A program made the translations under genes and the position numbers. Below, piece after piece: positions 34,484-43,345 of a stretch of DNA of 64,000 nt; position 1 is the stretch's first letter; each line of letters begins with the position of its first letter. The notes under the pieces were generated by a model. The model was not told the origin of the DNA. It did not search any database and saw nothing but the letters and a program-made list of their open reading frames with translations. The stretch lies in the NCBI RefSeq assembly GCF_006439055.1, contig NZ_RCZC01000002.1, positions 1,209,966 through 1,273,965 on the forward strand, in the 5' to 3' direction. This DNA is from Sphingomonas glacialis. Its GTDB lineage: Bacteria > Pseudomonadota > Alphaproteobacteria > Sphingomonadales > Sphingomonadaceae.

Positions 34484-35110
34484 TCACGCAACCGCCCTTT
34501 TCAGCCGATCCACCAGGCGAGCGCGCGCGGGAAGCGTCACCGCGCGACGATCGACCAGGATCGAGCGCGCGAGCGCATCGCCCGTCAGCGCCAGCGCATC
34601 GAGGATTTCGGCCCATTCCGGCGCGTGCCCACTGGTCAGCGCGGGCGGCAGCATGTCGCGCTCGAGCCCATAACCGAGCTCGGCGAGCAGCAGCAGTTCG
34701 TAGCGCGCGAGCGCCAGCGCCCAGCCGCGCGCCGCGGGCGCCGCCTCGATCACGCCGATCGTTCCGTCGAGCGCGGCATAGAGCCGCGGATAGGGCTGCG
34801 CCTCCGGCAACGCCGCGGCGGTGAGCGTCGTCACCCATTCGAGCGCGAGCGCAGGCAGCGGCTCGGCGAACAGCGGCGCGCGGCTGGTGACGAGCTCGAC
34901 CGTGAGGCTCGCGAGTTGATCGTCGGTCCGCGACCGCCATTCGCCGATCACGCGGTTGGCGGGCTGCAGGATCGGCCGAATCCGCGTCGATCGCCCGCCG
35001 CGGACATAGCCCGCCTGGAGCCCGTGCTCGGCAGTCAGCGCGCGCACGATCGCGCCGTGTTCACCGTGATGGCGGCTCGCGAGGATCAGGGCTTCGACGC
35101 GCAGATGCAT
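34484..35110 (-). CDS. recO: DNA repair protein RecO
   Basis: Recombination mediator of the RecFOR pathway. The N-terminal OB-fold is clear ([32 protein letters not shown]). The helical C-terminal part has [14 protein letters not shown]. The 208 residues are a little short (220-250 is usual) and the zinc-finger cysteines of some RecO proteins are absent, as in other sphingomonads. Probably first gene of recO-leuB-GT2. Confidence 0.9.
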   Translation of the reverse strand: MHLRVEALILASRHHGEHGAIVRALTAEHGLQAGYVRGGRSTRIRPILQPANRVIGEWRSRTDDQLASLTVELVTSRAPLFAEPLPALALEWVTTLTAAALPEAQPYPRLYAALDGTIGVIEAAPAARGWALALARYELLLLAELGYGLERDMLPPALTSGHAPEWAEILDALALTGDALARSILVDRRAVTLPARARLVDRLKRAVA

Positions 35111-35221
35111 GGGCGGCGGTGTAGCGCGGGTGGGGGGATACGCTAGGGGGTGTGGATGTTGGGCAGCCGAGCAGAACGCCGCGCGCCGTTTCGCGTCACG
35201 CGCGGTTGCAGGGTCAGGCTA

Positions 35222-35974
35222 ATGCGCAAGAAGATCACGGCCTGTCGCAGCGCGCGTCGCGCCCCCTTCGCCTTGCGGCATCACACGCCTATGGCGGCGC
35301 CCATGCTCATCCTTGCCACCGTGCTGATTTCGGCACTCACCCCCGCTGACGGCAATGGAGCAACCCCGCTCGCATGGCGCGGCGATGCGACGGGTCGGGT
35401 CGAGGCTCTCGCTGTGCTTCAATCGCTGCAGCTCGACTTGTTGACGCGCGACAGCGCCACGCTGACGCTGGATGATTGGTGCACGCGCCATCAGATCGAT
35501 GCCCCAGGCAGCAAGATCGTCGCCGATCGCAACACCACGGTGGTGAAACCGGCAACTGCCGAACAGCGCCGATTGCTCGGTGTCTCCGATCAGGAGCCGA
35601 TCCGCTATCGCCGCGTAAGCCTGCGGTGCGGCAGCCATATTCTGTCGGAAGCCGACAATTGGTACGTCCCGTCGCGGTTGACGCCACAGATGAATGCCGC
35701 GCTCGACCAGAGCAACACCGCGTTTGGCAGGGTCGTCCAGCCGCTGCACTTCCGGCGTCAGACGCTTTCGGCGCAGCTGCTATGGTCGCCGCTGCCGCGT
35801 GGCTGGGATAGCGGCACCCCGATCGTCAGCGACTCCGCGCCACTGACCATCCCCGACCATGTCATCGAGAACCGCGCATTGCTCGTCACGGCCCGCGGGG
35901 TGCCGTTCAGTATCGTCGTTGAAAGCTATACGAAGAGCGTGCTCGATTTTAGGCCACCGTCGCAGCGGAAGTAA
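35222..35974 (+). CDS. Secreted chorismate-lyase/UTRA-fold-like protein
   Basis: A 250-residue protein with a hydrophobic export-type segment (MAAPMLILATVLISALTPA). The mature part has RVEALAVLQSLQLDLLTRDSA, PIRYRRVSLRCG, ILSEADNWYVPSRLTP, FGRVVQPLHFRR and a late ALLVTARGVPFSIVVE. This order is that of the chorismate lyase/UTRA fold in proteins annotated as unknown in sphingomonads. A secreted chorismate lyase would be unexpected, so the substrate is unknown. ATG 35222 has an AGGGTCAGG ribosome site. ATG 35291 directly before the hydrophobic segment is an alternative. Confidence 0.7.
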   Translation: MRKKITACRSARRAPFALRHHTPMAAPMLILATVLISALTPADGNGATPLAWRGDATGRVEALAVLQSLQLDLLTRDSATLTLDDWCTRHQIDAPGSKIVADRNTTVVKPATAEQRRLLGVSDQEPIRYRRVSLRCGSHILSEADNWYVPSRLTPQMNAALDQSNTAFGRVVQPLHFRRQTLSAQLLWSPLPRGWDSGTPIVSDSAPLTIPDHVIENRALLVTARGVPFSIVVESYTKSVLDFRPPSQRK

Positions 35975-36018
35975 TGCGCGCGCGGGGGCCAGAACAACCG
36001 CATCCGGCAAAATCGCCG

Positions 36019-36936
36019 CTAACGCCGCACCCGCCGCGCCACCCGTTCCAACCCCAGCCGCGCCACCGCACGCTTCGCCCACAGCGCCCCGCGGTCGAAT
36101 GCCTCTAGCGCGGCGATCGTCGCGCGGTTGGCGAGCGTCGGGCGGAGCAGCAACAGATCGACGCATGCCACCCCAGCGGTCGCGAAGCTGCGCTTGTGCT
36201 GGCCGTCGCCCTCGGTGAAGTCGAAGCGCCGGAGGCCCGGCTCGGCATAGAGGTCGCGCATCGCCTCGAGCATCAGCACGCCGCCGGGTGACAGATCGTT
36301 GAACGCCGGGTCGTGCCCGACATGGTCGTAGCGCACCGTCCCGCCTGCGATCGGGCAATAGAGATACGCAGCCGGCTCGCCCGCGACGTAGAGCAGCCAG
36401 GCGCGCACCTGGTCCGCCGCCGCCTGCTCGGTCATGGCGCGGACGAACGCCGCATCGTCGGGCAATCCGCCGCCGAGCAAACGCTCCTGATAGGTCCGCT
36501 GCGAGATCCCCCGCGCGACCGCGTGGAAATCGCCGAGTTCGGCCGCCGTCCGGAACCGCCGGACATCGAGCGCGCCGCCCGAAAGCTCGATCACGCGCTT
36601 CGTCTTGCGCTTGAGCCCCGAGCGCGTGTTGCCCGACAGCGCCGCTTGGTATGCCGCAAAGCCGATCGTCAGATCGGCATAATGCCGCGGATAGCGCTGG
36701 CGGACATAGCCAATCATCCCGCCCGCGCCACGCAGCAGCGCGTCGAGCCCCGCCGCGGGAAGCGAGGTCACGAGATACCCGTCATCGCCACGCCCGAGCG
36801 GCGGCAGCGCCGGCTGCGCGCCCGCGATGATCGCGTCGAGCGACAACGAAACGCGCACCAGCCGTCGCTCGATCGACCCCAAGGTCCGCGCGCCGATCTG
36901 GAAGCGCAGCGGCAGCGGTTCCGCGCGCAGCGGCAT
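36019..36936 (-). CDS. FemAB/CelD-like GNAT acyltransferase
   Basis: A 305-residue protein of the Acetyltransf_6 (BioF2/CelD-like) group. SGNTRSGLKRKTKRVIELSG, RGISQRTYQERLLG, AWLLYVAGEPAAYLYCP, YDHVGHDPAFNDLSPG and FDFTEGDGQHKRSFA fit this family, which is common in exopolysaccharide loci. Its substrate is unknown. ATG 36936 overlaps the deacetylase stop as TGATG, so the two proteins are coupled. Confidence 0.85.
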   Translation of the reverse strand: MPLRAEPLPLRFQIGARTLGSIERRLVRVSLSLDAIIAGAQPALPPLGRGDDGYLVTSLPAAGLDALLRGAGGMIGYVRQRYPRHYADLTIGFAAYQAALSGNTRSGLKRKTKRVIELSGGALDVRRFRTAAELGDFHAVARGISQRTYQERLLGGGLPDDAAFVRAMTEQAAADQVRAWLLYVAGEPAAYLYCPIAGGTVRYDHVGHDPAFNDLSPGGVLMLEAMRDLYAEPGLRRFDFTEGDGQHKRSFATAGVACVDLLLLRPTLANRATIAALEAFDRGALWAKRAVARLGLERVARRVRR

Positions 36937-37892
36937 CACGCCGCGCGCTCGGCCACCATGTTCGACCATAATTGCTCGGCCTGCCGCCAACGCGTGCGTA
37001 AGGGATCGGGGCCGAGCGGCACGTCGTTCTGCTCGAGCCTGAGCTTGGGCCGATCGGCGAAATGCACCGTCGGCATCGCCTCGCCACGCTCGGCAAGCAA
37101 ACCGCACAGCGCTTCGAAGCGCCGCACGTGCACGGTATTGGGTCGCGTTCCCGCGCGATTGGCGAGTTCGAACCCATGGCTGACGATGCTCACCGCGGCA
37201 TGGCGGCACAGCTCGGCATGGTCGAGCGCAGCGCGCATCTCACCGACCGAGAGCGCACAAATCTGGAAATTGCGCAGAGCGCCGGGCCGTTCCTCGATCA
37301 CCGTGACGGGCACTTCGATCACGCCGTCGCGGCTTACGGGCGAAATGTGCCGCGCGGGCAAGTCGATCGCGCTCGGCCAGGGATGCTCGCCGCCATTGTG
37401 GCTCGCGTCATAGACGAAACCGAGCTCACCGAGCGCGCGCAGCGTGTCGTCATTGGCGCTGTACGACCCGGCGCGGAACGCGATCGGATGCGGCGCGCCG
37501 GTCGCGACGAGCAAATCGGTCGCACCGGCGATCAACGCGCGCTGTTCGGCAAAGCTGTATTCGGCCAGCTCGAAGCGCGAGGCGCTCGCCCCGCCATCGC
37601 CCGACACTGCGCTCGTCCAGTTCGGGTGGAGGTGGAGCTGCACCTCCTGCCCCGCCGCGAGGATCTTTTCGACGATGCTGCGCAGGGGCGCGATGCCGAA
37701 GGTCATCGCCGGCATCGGATCGACGAAGAAGCACGCCTTCAACCCGTGCTGCGCGAGCATCTCGAGCTTGTAGCTGACGCCCACCCCGGCGGGTTCGAGC
37801 GAGCGCGCGAAGATCTCGGCACTCGCCAGCCCGTCGCTGTGGTGCCGCCACATCACTTCGGTGTCGATCGTCAGGAAAACGGGCGTTGTCAT
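36936..37892 (-). CDS. Polysaccharide deacetylase-family protein
   Basis: A 318-residue NodB-like barrel. FLTIDTEVMW carries the catalytic/metal Asp pair region, LKACFFVDP follows, and HLHPNW supplies the metal histidines. FRAGSYSAND and the final HGFELAN fit the family. It would remove N- or O-acyl groups from a polysaccharide. No signal peptide is visible, so it may act before export. ATG 37892 is used. An in-frame TTG at 37925 is an alternative. Coupled to the FemAB-like gene. Confidence 0.85.
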   Translation of the reverse strand: MTTPVFLTIDTEVMWRHHSDGLASAEIFARSLEPAGVGVSYKLEMLAQHGLKACFFVDPMPAMTFGIAPLRSIVEKILAAGQEVQLHLHPNWTSAVSGDGGASASRFELAEYSFAEQRALIAGATDLLVATGAPHPIAFRAGSYSANDDTLRALGELGFVYDASHNGGEHPWPSAIDLPARHISPVSRDGVIEVPVTVIEERPGALRNFQICALSVGEMRAALDHAELCRHAAVSIVSHGFELANRAGTRPNTVHVRRFEALCGLLAERGEAMPTVHFADRPKLRLEQNDVPLGPDPLRTRWRQAEQLWSNMVAERAA

Positions 37893-37965
37893 CCCGTCCA
37901 GCGATAGCCGGACGGGCGTAAACAATTGGCAAAGTCCGTCTGTTGCATTTTGTTTCTGACCAGGA

Positions 37966-39369
37966 TCAATCCCCGGTCAGAATGCGATCGACCAACTGTT
38001 TCACGGTCGGCACGAAGCCGTTCGAGTAGAACGGATCGCGCTTGAACTGATACGCGCCGTGGCCGGCGAACATCAGATTCTGCTCGACATCGCCGCCATG
38101 CGCGATGTCCTGAAGCGTCTTCTGAATGCAGAAGCTGCGCGGATCGGCGAGGCGTCCGGTCGAATTGGTCTCGGTGTCCGACCAGGACGAGAAGGCGCAC
38201 TGGCTGAGGCAGCCCATGCAATCGGCCTGGTCCTTGCGGATCACGCCCTTCTCGGGCGTCGTCACGAAGACGAGCGTGTTGTCGGGGGTCTTGAGCGCAT
38301 CGGTAAAGCCCTCGCCGAACCACTGCCGGGCGCGCAGCAGGTCGTTGCGCGTTACCCAGAAGTTCTTGCCCTTGACGCCGACGTCGAGCTGATAGGTGTG
38401 ATCGCCAGCACTTTGCGTCGAGAAGGCGATCTGCCGCTCCGAGCGTTCCTGCAGATGGCGGAGGAACGGATTGAGCACCGCGCTCGAATAGAAACCGGTC
38501 GGCGAGAAGCGATGCAGCAGCACTTCGCCTTCCTGGATGTTGGTCAGCCGCGCCTTCCACTCTTCAGGGATCGGGCTTTCCTGCGTCAGCAGCGGGCGCG
38601 TGCCGAACTGGAAGGCGATCGTGCCGAGCTCGGGATTGTCGATCCAGTTCGACCAGTCGCGTAAGTACCAGACGCCGCCGGCCATCACGATCGGCACGCT
38701 GTCGGGAATCCCGCCCTCGCGCATCGTGTCGCGCAGCGCCTTCACGCGCGGATACGGGTCCTGCGGCATCAGCGGGTCTTCGGCGTTCGACAGGCCGTTA
38801 TGCCCGCCCGCGAGCCACGGATCCTCATAGACCACCGCCGACAGCCAGTCGGCCGCCTTCGAATAGGCACGCTTCCACAGCGCGCGGAAGGCCCGGCCCG
38901 AGCTGACGATCGGGAGATAGCTGACCTCGTAAGACGCCGCGATCTCGGACAGCTTGTACGGCATCCCCGCGCCGCAGGTCACGCCCGCGACGAGCCCACG
39001 CGTACGCTCGAGCACGCCGTGCAGGATCCGCTGCGCGCCGCCCATTTCCCACAACACGTTGATGTTGATCGCGCCCTTGCCGCCGGCGATGTCGAACGCC
39101 TTGCGCACCTGCTGGACCGCGCCCTCGATCGCATATTCGATCAGCTCTTCGTGGCGCTCGCGGCGCGTCAGCGCCTTGTAGACCTGCGGGATGATCTTGC
39201 CGTCGGGGTCATAACTGTCGGCATTGACCGCCGACACCGTGCCGATGCCGCCGGCCGCCGCCCAGGCGCCCGCGCTCGCATGATTGGTCGCGGCGACGCC
39301 CTTGCCGCCCTCGACGAGCGGCCAGACCTCGCGGCCGCCATAGACGATGGGCTTCAAACCTTTGAACAA
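37966..39369 (-). CDS. Nitronate monooxygenase-like FMN enzyme with C-terminal cysteine cluster
   Basis: A 467-residue protein of the NPD/2-nitropropane dioxygenase family, which oxidises alkyl nitronates with FMN and O2. VTCGAGMPYKLSEIAAS, PIVMAGGVWYLRDW and GTIAFQFGTRPLLTQES mark the barrel. It is longer than the usual 320-380 residues: a C-terminal extension from about residue 340 contains Cys384-x2-Cys387-x3-Cys391 and Cys414, a possible iron-sulfur or zinc site. Transcribed alone, with an AT-rich 64-base upstream gap. Confidence 0.85.
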   Translation of the reverse strand: MFKGLKPIVYGGREVWPLVEGGKGVAATNHASAGAWAAAGGIGTVSAVNADSYDPDGKIIPQVYKALTRRERHEELIEYAIEGAVQQVRKAFDIAGGKGAININVLWEMGGAQRILHGVLERTRGLVAGVTCGAGMPYKLSEIAASYEVSYLPIVSSGRAFRALWKRAYSKAADWLSAVVYEDPWLAGGHNGLSNAEDPLMPQDPYPRVKALRDTMREGGIPDSVPIVMAGGVWYLRDWSNWIDNPELGTIAFQFGTRPLLTQESPIPEEWKARLTNIQEGEVLLHRFSPTGFYSSAVLNPFLRHLQERSERQIAFSTQSAGDHTYQLDVGVKGKNFWVTRNDLLRARQWFGEGFTDALKTPDNTLVFVTTPEKGVIRKDQADCMGCLSQCAFSSWSDTETNSTGRLADPRSFCIQKTLQDIAHGGDVEQNLMFAGHGAYQFKRDPFYSNGFVPTVKQLVDRILTGD

Positions 39370-39433
39370 CGTGACGGCCTCCGACTTAACTTACGTTCTG
39401 TTATACGCTTTGGACGCCCGATCGGGCAAATCT

Positions 39434-40576
39434 CTAATCCCCGAACGCCCCGGGGCGTCCGATAACGCTGCCGTAGAGATGTGCATAGCGGGCGATCATC
39501 GTCGCTTCGTCATATTCGGCGACGGCCTTGCGCCGGTTGAGCTCGCCGAGCCCCTTGCGGCCCTCGGGCGTCGCCTGCGCGAGCGATTCGAGCGCGTCGC
39601 GGATCAGCACTTCCTGGTCGCGGCGTTCGATGAAGCTGCTGTTTTCGGGGGCGACCATTTTCAGGATGTCGCCGACCGGGGTCGAGACGATCGGCAGCCC
39701 CGCCGCCATGCCCTCAAGCACGCAAATCGGGAACTGCTCGGACCTGGACGACAGCGCCATGATGTCGAACAACCCGATATACTCGTGCGGGTTGGGCAGG
39801 AAGCCGGGCATGACGAGCTGATCGGCGACCCCCATCCGCTCGGCGGCATCGAGGATCGCCTGCTGCTCGGGCCCCTCCCCCACGATGATCAACCGCGCGC
39901 GGCTCGACATGCCGCCGAACGCGCGGACGAGCAGCGGGAGGTTCTTGACCTCGCGCAGACCCGCCAGCGTGCCGATCACCAGCTCGCCGGGCTTGCGCTT
40001 GAAGCCGGGGATCGCATTGGGCTTGGGCGGGATCGCGTAGCGCGCGGTGGCGATGCCGTTGGCGATGCGGTGGACGCGCTCGCGCGGCTGCTTCCAGGTC
40101 TTCAGCGCGATGTCTTCGAGCGTCTCGGACGGAACGACGAGGGCCGCCGCCTTGGTGAGCGCGAAGCGGCGATAGATGTTGCGCTCGGCCTTGAGGCCCT
40201 TGGCTTCGTCGGCATTGAAGCCGTCTTCGTGATGGACCAGCGGCGGCACGCCCTTCGACGAGACGCGCCGCGCCATCGCCCCGTCGATCGCGCCCCAATT
40301 ATAGGTCAGCACCAGATCGAAGCGGCGCATATACGCCGCGATCGCCTCGTAGCGCTTGACCGAGGGCGAGCCCGTCAGCGCCGGCGGGTTCTGCGCGATC
40401 TCATAGTCCACGCCCTTGGCGATGGCACCCTGCGCGCCATACTCGCCGTCCATGCTCGACACGATCGTATGGCGTGCGCGGTCGCCGAACGCGTTCATCA
40501 GACGCACCGCGCGCGCTTCCTTCCCGCCAAGCGAGAAAGTCGAGTGCAAGTGCAGGATGTTGACCGGCCGGTTCAT
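39434..40576 (-). CDS. GT4-family glycosyltransferase
   Basis: A 380-residue GT-B enzyme. The N-terminal half begins NILHLHSTFSLGGKEARAV. The C-terminal half has VIGTLAGLREVKNLPLLVRAF, IVGEGPEQ and the donor-binding LSSRSEQFPICVLEGMAAGLPIVST (E-x7-E). It would add a hexose to a lipid-linked or capsular glycan. It lies 12 bases after an FMN reductase gene in the same direction and upstream of the nitronate monooxygenase gene. Confidence 0.92.
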   Translation of the reverse strand: MNRPVNILHLHSTFSLGGKEARAVRLMNAFGDRARHTIVSSMDGEYGAQGAIAKGVDYEIAQNPPALTGSPSVKRYEAIAAYMRRFDLVLTYNWGAIDGAMARRVSSKGVPPLVHHEDGFNADEAKGLKAERNIYRRFALTKAAALVVPSETLEDIALKTWKQPRERVHRIANGIATARYAIPPKPNAIPGFKRKPGELVIGTLAGLREVKNLPLLVRAFGGMSSRARLIIVGEGPEQQAILDAAERMGVADQLVMPGFLPNPHEYIGLFDIMALSSRSEQFPICVLEGMAAGLPIVSTPVGDILKMVAPENSSFIERRDQEVLIRDALESLAQATPEGRKGLGELNRRKAVAEYDEATMIARYAHLYGSVIGRPGAFGD

Positions 40577-40588
40577 TTCCGCGCGGCG

Positions 40589-41176
40589 TTAGCGCGAAAT
40601 GACAGCGGCGTCATCTGTTGCGAGTACGGCAGCATATTCGGCCAAGGCCGTGCCGATTTCGTCGCGCTGCGAGGCAAACGCTACCGCGGGGTCGATCTGG
40701 CCGTCATTGGCTTCGATCCGCTCGCGGGGAAGCGTCAAAGCGGGCCTGGTTTCCAGCGGTTTCATTTTCACGAAGCTGCACACCTGGGCGAGCTGCTCGC
40801 CACCGCGCCCACCGCCGTGCCCGCCATAGGTGACGATCAGCGCGGGCTTGCCGGCCCATTCGCGATAGAGATGGTCGATCGCGTTCTTGAGCGGCGCGGG
40901 ATAGCCGCCGTTATATTGCGGCATGACGAAGACGAAGCCGGGGGCGGCGGCGATCTTGGCACTCCAGGCGCGGGTGTGGTCTTGGGTGTAGTGGCCGGAC
41001 TGCGGCATGCCGGGTTCGTCGTCCATCGGGAGAGGCCAGTCGGCGAGATCGAGCGTTTCGAAGAGCGCGTGGGTGGCTTCCTCGCCGAGCGCTGCGATCC
41101 AGGCGGCGATCTTGGGGGAGATGCGCGTCGGGCGGAGGCTGCCGGCGATGACGAGGGTGGGGGAAGTGTAAGTCAT
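40589..41176 (-). CDS. NADPH-dependent FMN reductase-like flavoprotein
   Basis: A 195-residue flavodoxin-fold protein (FMN_red family). GSLRPTRISPKIAAW is the FMN phosphate loop. MPQYNGGYPAPLKNAIDHLYREW and VTYGGHGGGRGGEQLAQV bind the isoalloxazine ring. Typical of small quinone or azo reductases. It may share a transcript with the GT4 gene (gap 12 bases). Substrate unknown. Confidence 0.9.
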   Translation of the reverse strand: MTYTSPTLVIAGSLRPTRISPKIAAWIAALGEEATHALFETLDLADWPLPMDDEPGMPQSGHYTQDHTRAWSAKIAAAPGFVFVMPQYNGGYPAPLKNAIDHLYREWAGKPALIVTYGGHGGGRGGEQLAQVCSFVKMKPLETRPALTLPRERIEANDGQIDPAVAFASQRDEIGTALAEYAAVLATDDAAVISR

Positions 41177-41191
41177 CCGCTTGCTCTAACA

Positions 41192-41298
41192 CTCCCCTCC
41201 CGCTTGCGGGAGGGGCTGGGGGAGGGGCGTGCCGCGGGCGCGGCGTAGGGGTTCCAGGTCAGTCCCTCCCCTAGCCCCTCCCGCAAGCGGGAGGGGGA
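41192..41298. repeat. Inverted intergenic repeat, CCCCTCCCGC family
   Basis: CTCCCCTCCCGCTTGCGGGAGGGG at the left and CCCCTCCCGCAAGCGGGAGGGGG at the right, each a hairpin, with a central CGGGCGCGGC. It occupies the gap between the GH130 and FMN-reductase genes and matches the copy at 17415-17520. Confidence 0.85.
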
Positions 41299-41303
41299 TA
41301 AGG

Positions 41304-42419
41304 TCAGGCGAACGCGGTCTTTGGAATATGCGTGATCCGGCAGCCGAGATCGGCCTCGCCGCTCGCTACGACATAAAGGTCGCCGGCATCCGCGATACCC
41401 GTCGTGAAGACCACATTGTCGAGATACATCAGATCCTTGATCGGCTCGGTCAGCGCCGGATTCGCCTCGATCAGCGGATCATGGCAGGTCCGCAGCACAA
41501 CGCTCGGATCGTCGCGATCGAGAATCGACCAATAGGTGCGATACACGCCGACCACGCCCATCGGCTCGACGCCGTGCCACAGCGTTAGCCAGCCCTCATC
41601 GGTCAGGATCGGCGGCGCGCCGCCGCCCATCCGCGCGGTCGCCATCGTCTTGGCGTGCGGGCGGATGCCGGGCTTGTCGTACGGCTTCCAGTGCAGCGCA
41701 TCGGGCGAGCTGGCGAGGTTGATCGAGGGCCCCGAACGCCACTCGCTCCCCGGCGGATAGGCGAAGTACAGATCGCCGAGCGGGCGCGTCTGCGCGTAAT
41801 AGGTGTCGCCGATCATCCCTTCGAAGATCAGCATGTCCTTGTTCTGGTGATCGAGCACGATCCCCTGGAGCTTCCAGTCGAGCGCATCCGCGGACGTGTA
41901 CAGCGTGGTCGAATGCCGTTCGGGGCTGACCGAGCACGTCGTCATCAGATACCGATCGCCGACCTTGCTGATCCGCGCATCCTCGACGCCGTAGCATTGA
42001 TACGACGTGCGCGGCGCGATCGCCTTGTCGTAATGGACCTGCTCGACCTTGGTCCCGTCGGCATTGAGCTCGACCGGCAGCAGCCACGACAGCGAGGTCA
42101 GCGCCATCACCTTCCACCCGCCGCCGCGCATCATGAATTTGCGCGGGTCGGCGGTATCGACATGTTCGAGCGGCCAGGCGTCGAGCGCATAGCTGTGCTC
42201 GGTCCAGCGGATCGCATGGATGTGCTGATCCTTGATCGGCATCTTGAGCGCCTCGGCGACACGCACCATCAGCAACAGATTGCCGTTGGGCAGCCGCGTC
42301 ATCCCCGGGTTGAACGCGCCGAGCACATAGGTCTCGGCATCGACCTTCCCCGCGAGTGGCGAGCGGGAAAGATCGACGTCGCCGGGCGAGAAGATCAAGG
42401 CATCATGCGAAAAGGTCAT
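41304..42419 (-). CDS. GH130-family glycoside phosphorylase/hydrolase
   Basis: A 371-residue five-bladed beta-propeller enzyme of the GH130 group, which contains mannosylglucose and beta-mannoside phosphorylases. FNPGMTRLPNGNLLLMVRVAE, YGVEDARISKVGDRYLMTTC and WLTLWHGVEP are family segments. Substrate cannot be fixed from sequence, but a beta-mannoside is the usual type. ATG 42419 overlaps the SDR stop codon as ATGA. Confidence 0.85.
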   Translation of the reverse strand: MTFSHDALIFSPGDVDLSRSPLAGKVDAETYVLGAFNPGMTRLPNGNLLLMVRVAEALKMPIKDQHIHAIRWTEHSYALDAWPLEHVDTADPRKFMMRGGGWKVMALTSLSWLLPVELNADGTKVEQVHYDKAIAPRTSYQCYGVEDARISKVGDRYLMTTCSVSPERHSTTLYTSADALDWKLQGIVLDHQNKDMLIFEGMIGDTYYAQTRPLGDLYFAYPPGSEWRSGPSINLASSPDALHWKPYDKPGIRPHAKTMATARMGGGAPPILTDEGWLTLWHGVEPMGVVGVYRTYWSILDRDDPSVVLRTCHDPLIEANPALTEPIKDLMYLDNVVFTTGIADAGDLYVVASGEADLGCRITHIPKTAFA

Positions 42420-43177
42420 TCACCCTCCTGCGCCCGCGGGGAAATCACGAGCTGTTGGATCACGGTCCGCCGTGGCTGGGTCAGCATATAATGCACGCCG
42501 ACCGCAATGTCCTCGGCGCGAAGCGAGGTTTCCTCTTGGATCATCTTGCGCTGCTCCTCGGGGGTGATGTCGGGGAGCTGCATGTTCGAGCCGGTCTTGC
42601 CGGGCTCGATCAGACCAACCTTGATCCCCTTGGGACCGAGTTCGCGGCGCAGCGCCTCGGAGAAAGCGGCGATGCCCGCCTTGATCCCGGCATAGACGGT
42701 CGAGCTTGGCCCGAGCACGTGGGCGCTCATCGAGCCGATCAGGATGATGTCGCCATGCCCTTCGAGCTTGTCGACCGCAGCATGCGCGCTGAGCAGATAG
42801 GCGGTAAAATCGACCGCGATCGCATAGCGCAGTTCGGGTTCGCTCATCTGCGTCAGGCCGCCCGCGGCGACCGCGGCGTTGATCACCGCGCAGTCCATCC
42901 CGCCGAGATAGTCGCTGGCTTGCTTGAAGAAGCTCAGCACGTTCTCGGGATCGGACAGCTCGGTGGTGATCCCGTCGGCCTCGCCGCCGACTTCGCGGAT
43001 GCGCTCCAGCGCGTCGTCGAGATATTCGGGATTGCGGCCGCAGATGAACACCTTGGCGCCCTCGGCCGCAAGCAATACGGCGATCGCGCGGCCGATCCCG
43101 GTGGTGCCACCGGTGATGGCGACGCGCTTGCCCTTGAGGCTCGTCATTGCGGTATGCGCGTCGGTAACGGTCTTCAT
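42416..43177 (-). CDS. Short-chain dehydrogenase/reductase
   Basis: A 253-residue classical SDR. The NAD(P)-binding TGGTTGIG is near residues 22-29, NAAVAAGG replaces the usual NNAG, and the catalytic Ser (IGSMSAH) and YxxxK (YAGIKAG) are present. The ribosome site AGGAGCC is 5-10 bases from the ATG. First gene of a coupled pair with the GH130 enzyme, so it may act on the sugar released or on its precursor. Confidence 0.9.
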   Translation of the reverse strand: MKTVTDAHTAMTSLKGKRVAITGGTTGIGRAIAVLLAAEGAKVFICGRNPEYLDDALERIREVGGEADGITTELSDPENVLSFFKQASDYLGGMDCAVINAAVAAGGLTQMSEPELRYAIAVDFTAYLLSAHAAVDKLEGHGDIILIGSMSAHVLGPSSTVYAGIKAGIAAFSEALRRELGPKGIKVGLIEPGKTGSNMQLPDITPEEQRKMIQEETSLRAEDIAVGVHYMLTQPRRTVIQQLVISPRAQEGE

Positions 43178-43236
43178 GCAAGGCTCCTGTTATGCAAGCG
43201 AGACGCGTGGTTGCACGCGCGGTTCCGCTTCTTCTT

Positions 43237-43342
43237 CTCCCCTCCCTGGAAGGGAGGGGTCGGGGGTGGGTCGGCCTAATGCGGGCGTCCGACTCTCCAC
43301 GGGCCAACCCACCCCCAGCCCCTCCCTTCCAGGGAGGGGAGG
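43237..43342. repeat. Inverted intergenic repeat, CCCTCCCTGGAAGG family
   Basis: CTCCCCTCCCTGGAAGGGAGGGG at the left and CCCCTCCCTTCCAGGGAGGGGAG at the right, with an inner GGGGGTGGG / CCCACCCCC pair. It lies between the hydrolase and SDR genes. The second copy is at 52275-52381. Confidence 0.88.
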
Positions 43343-43345
43343 AAG

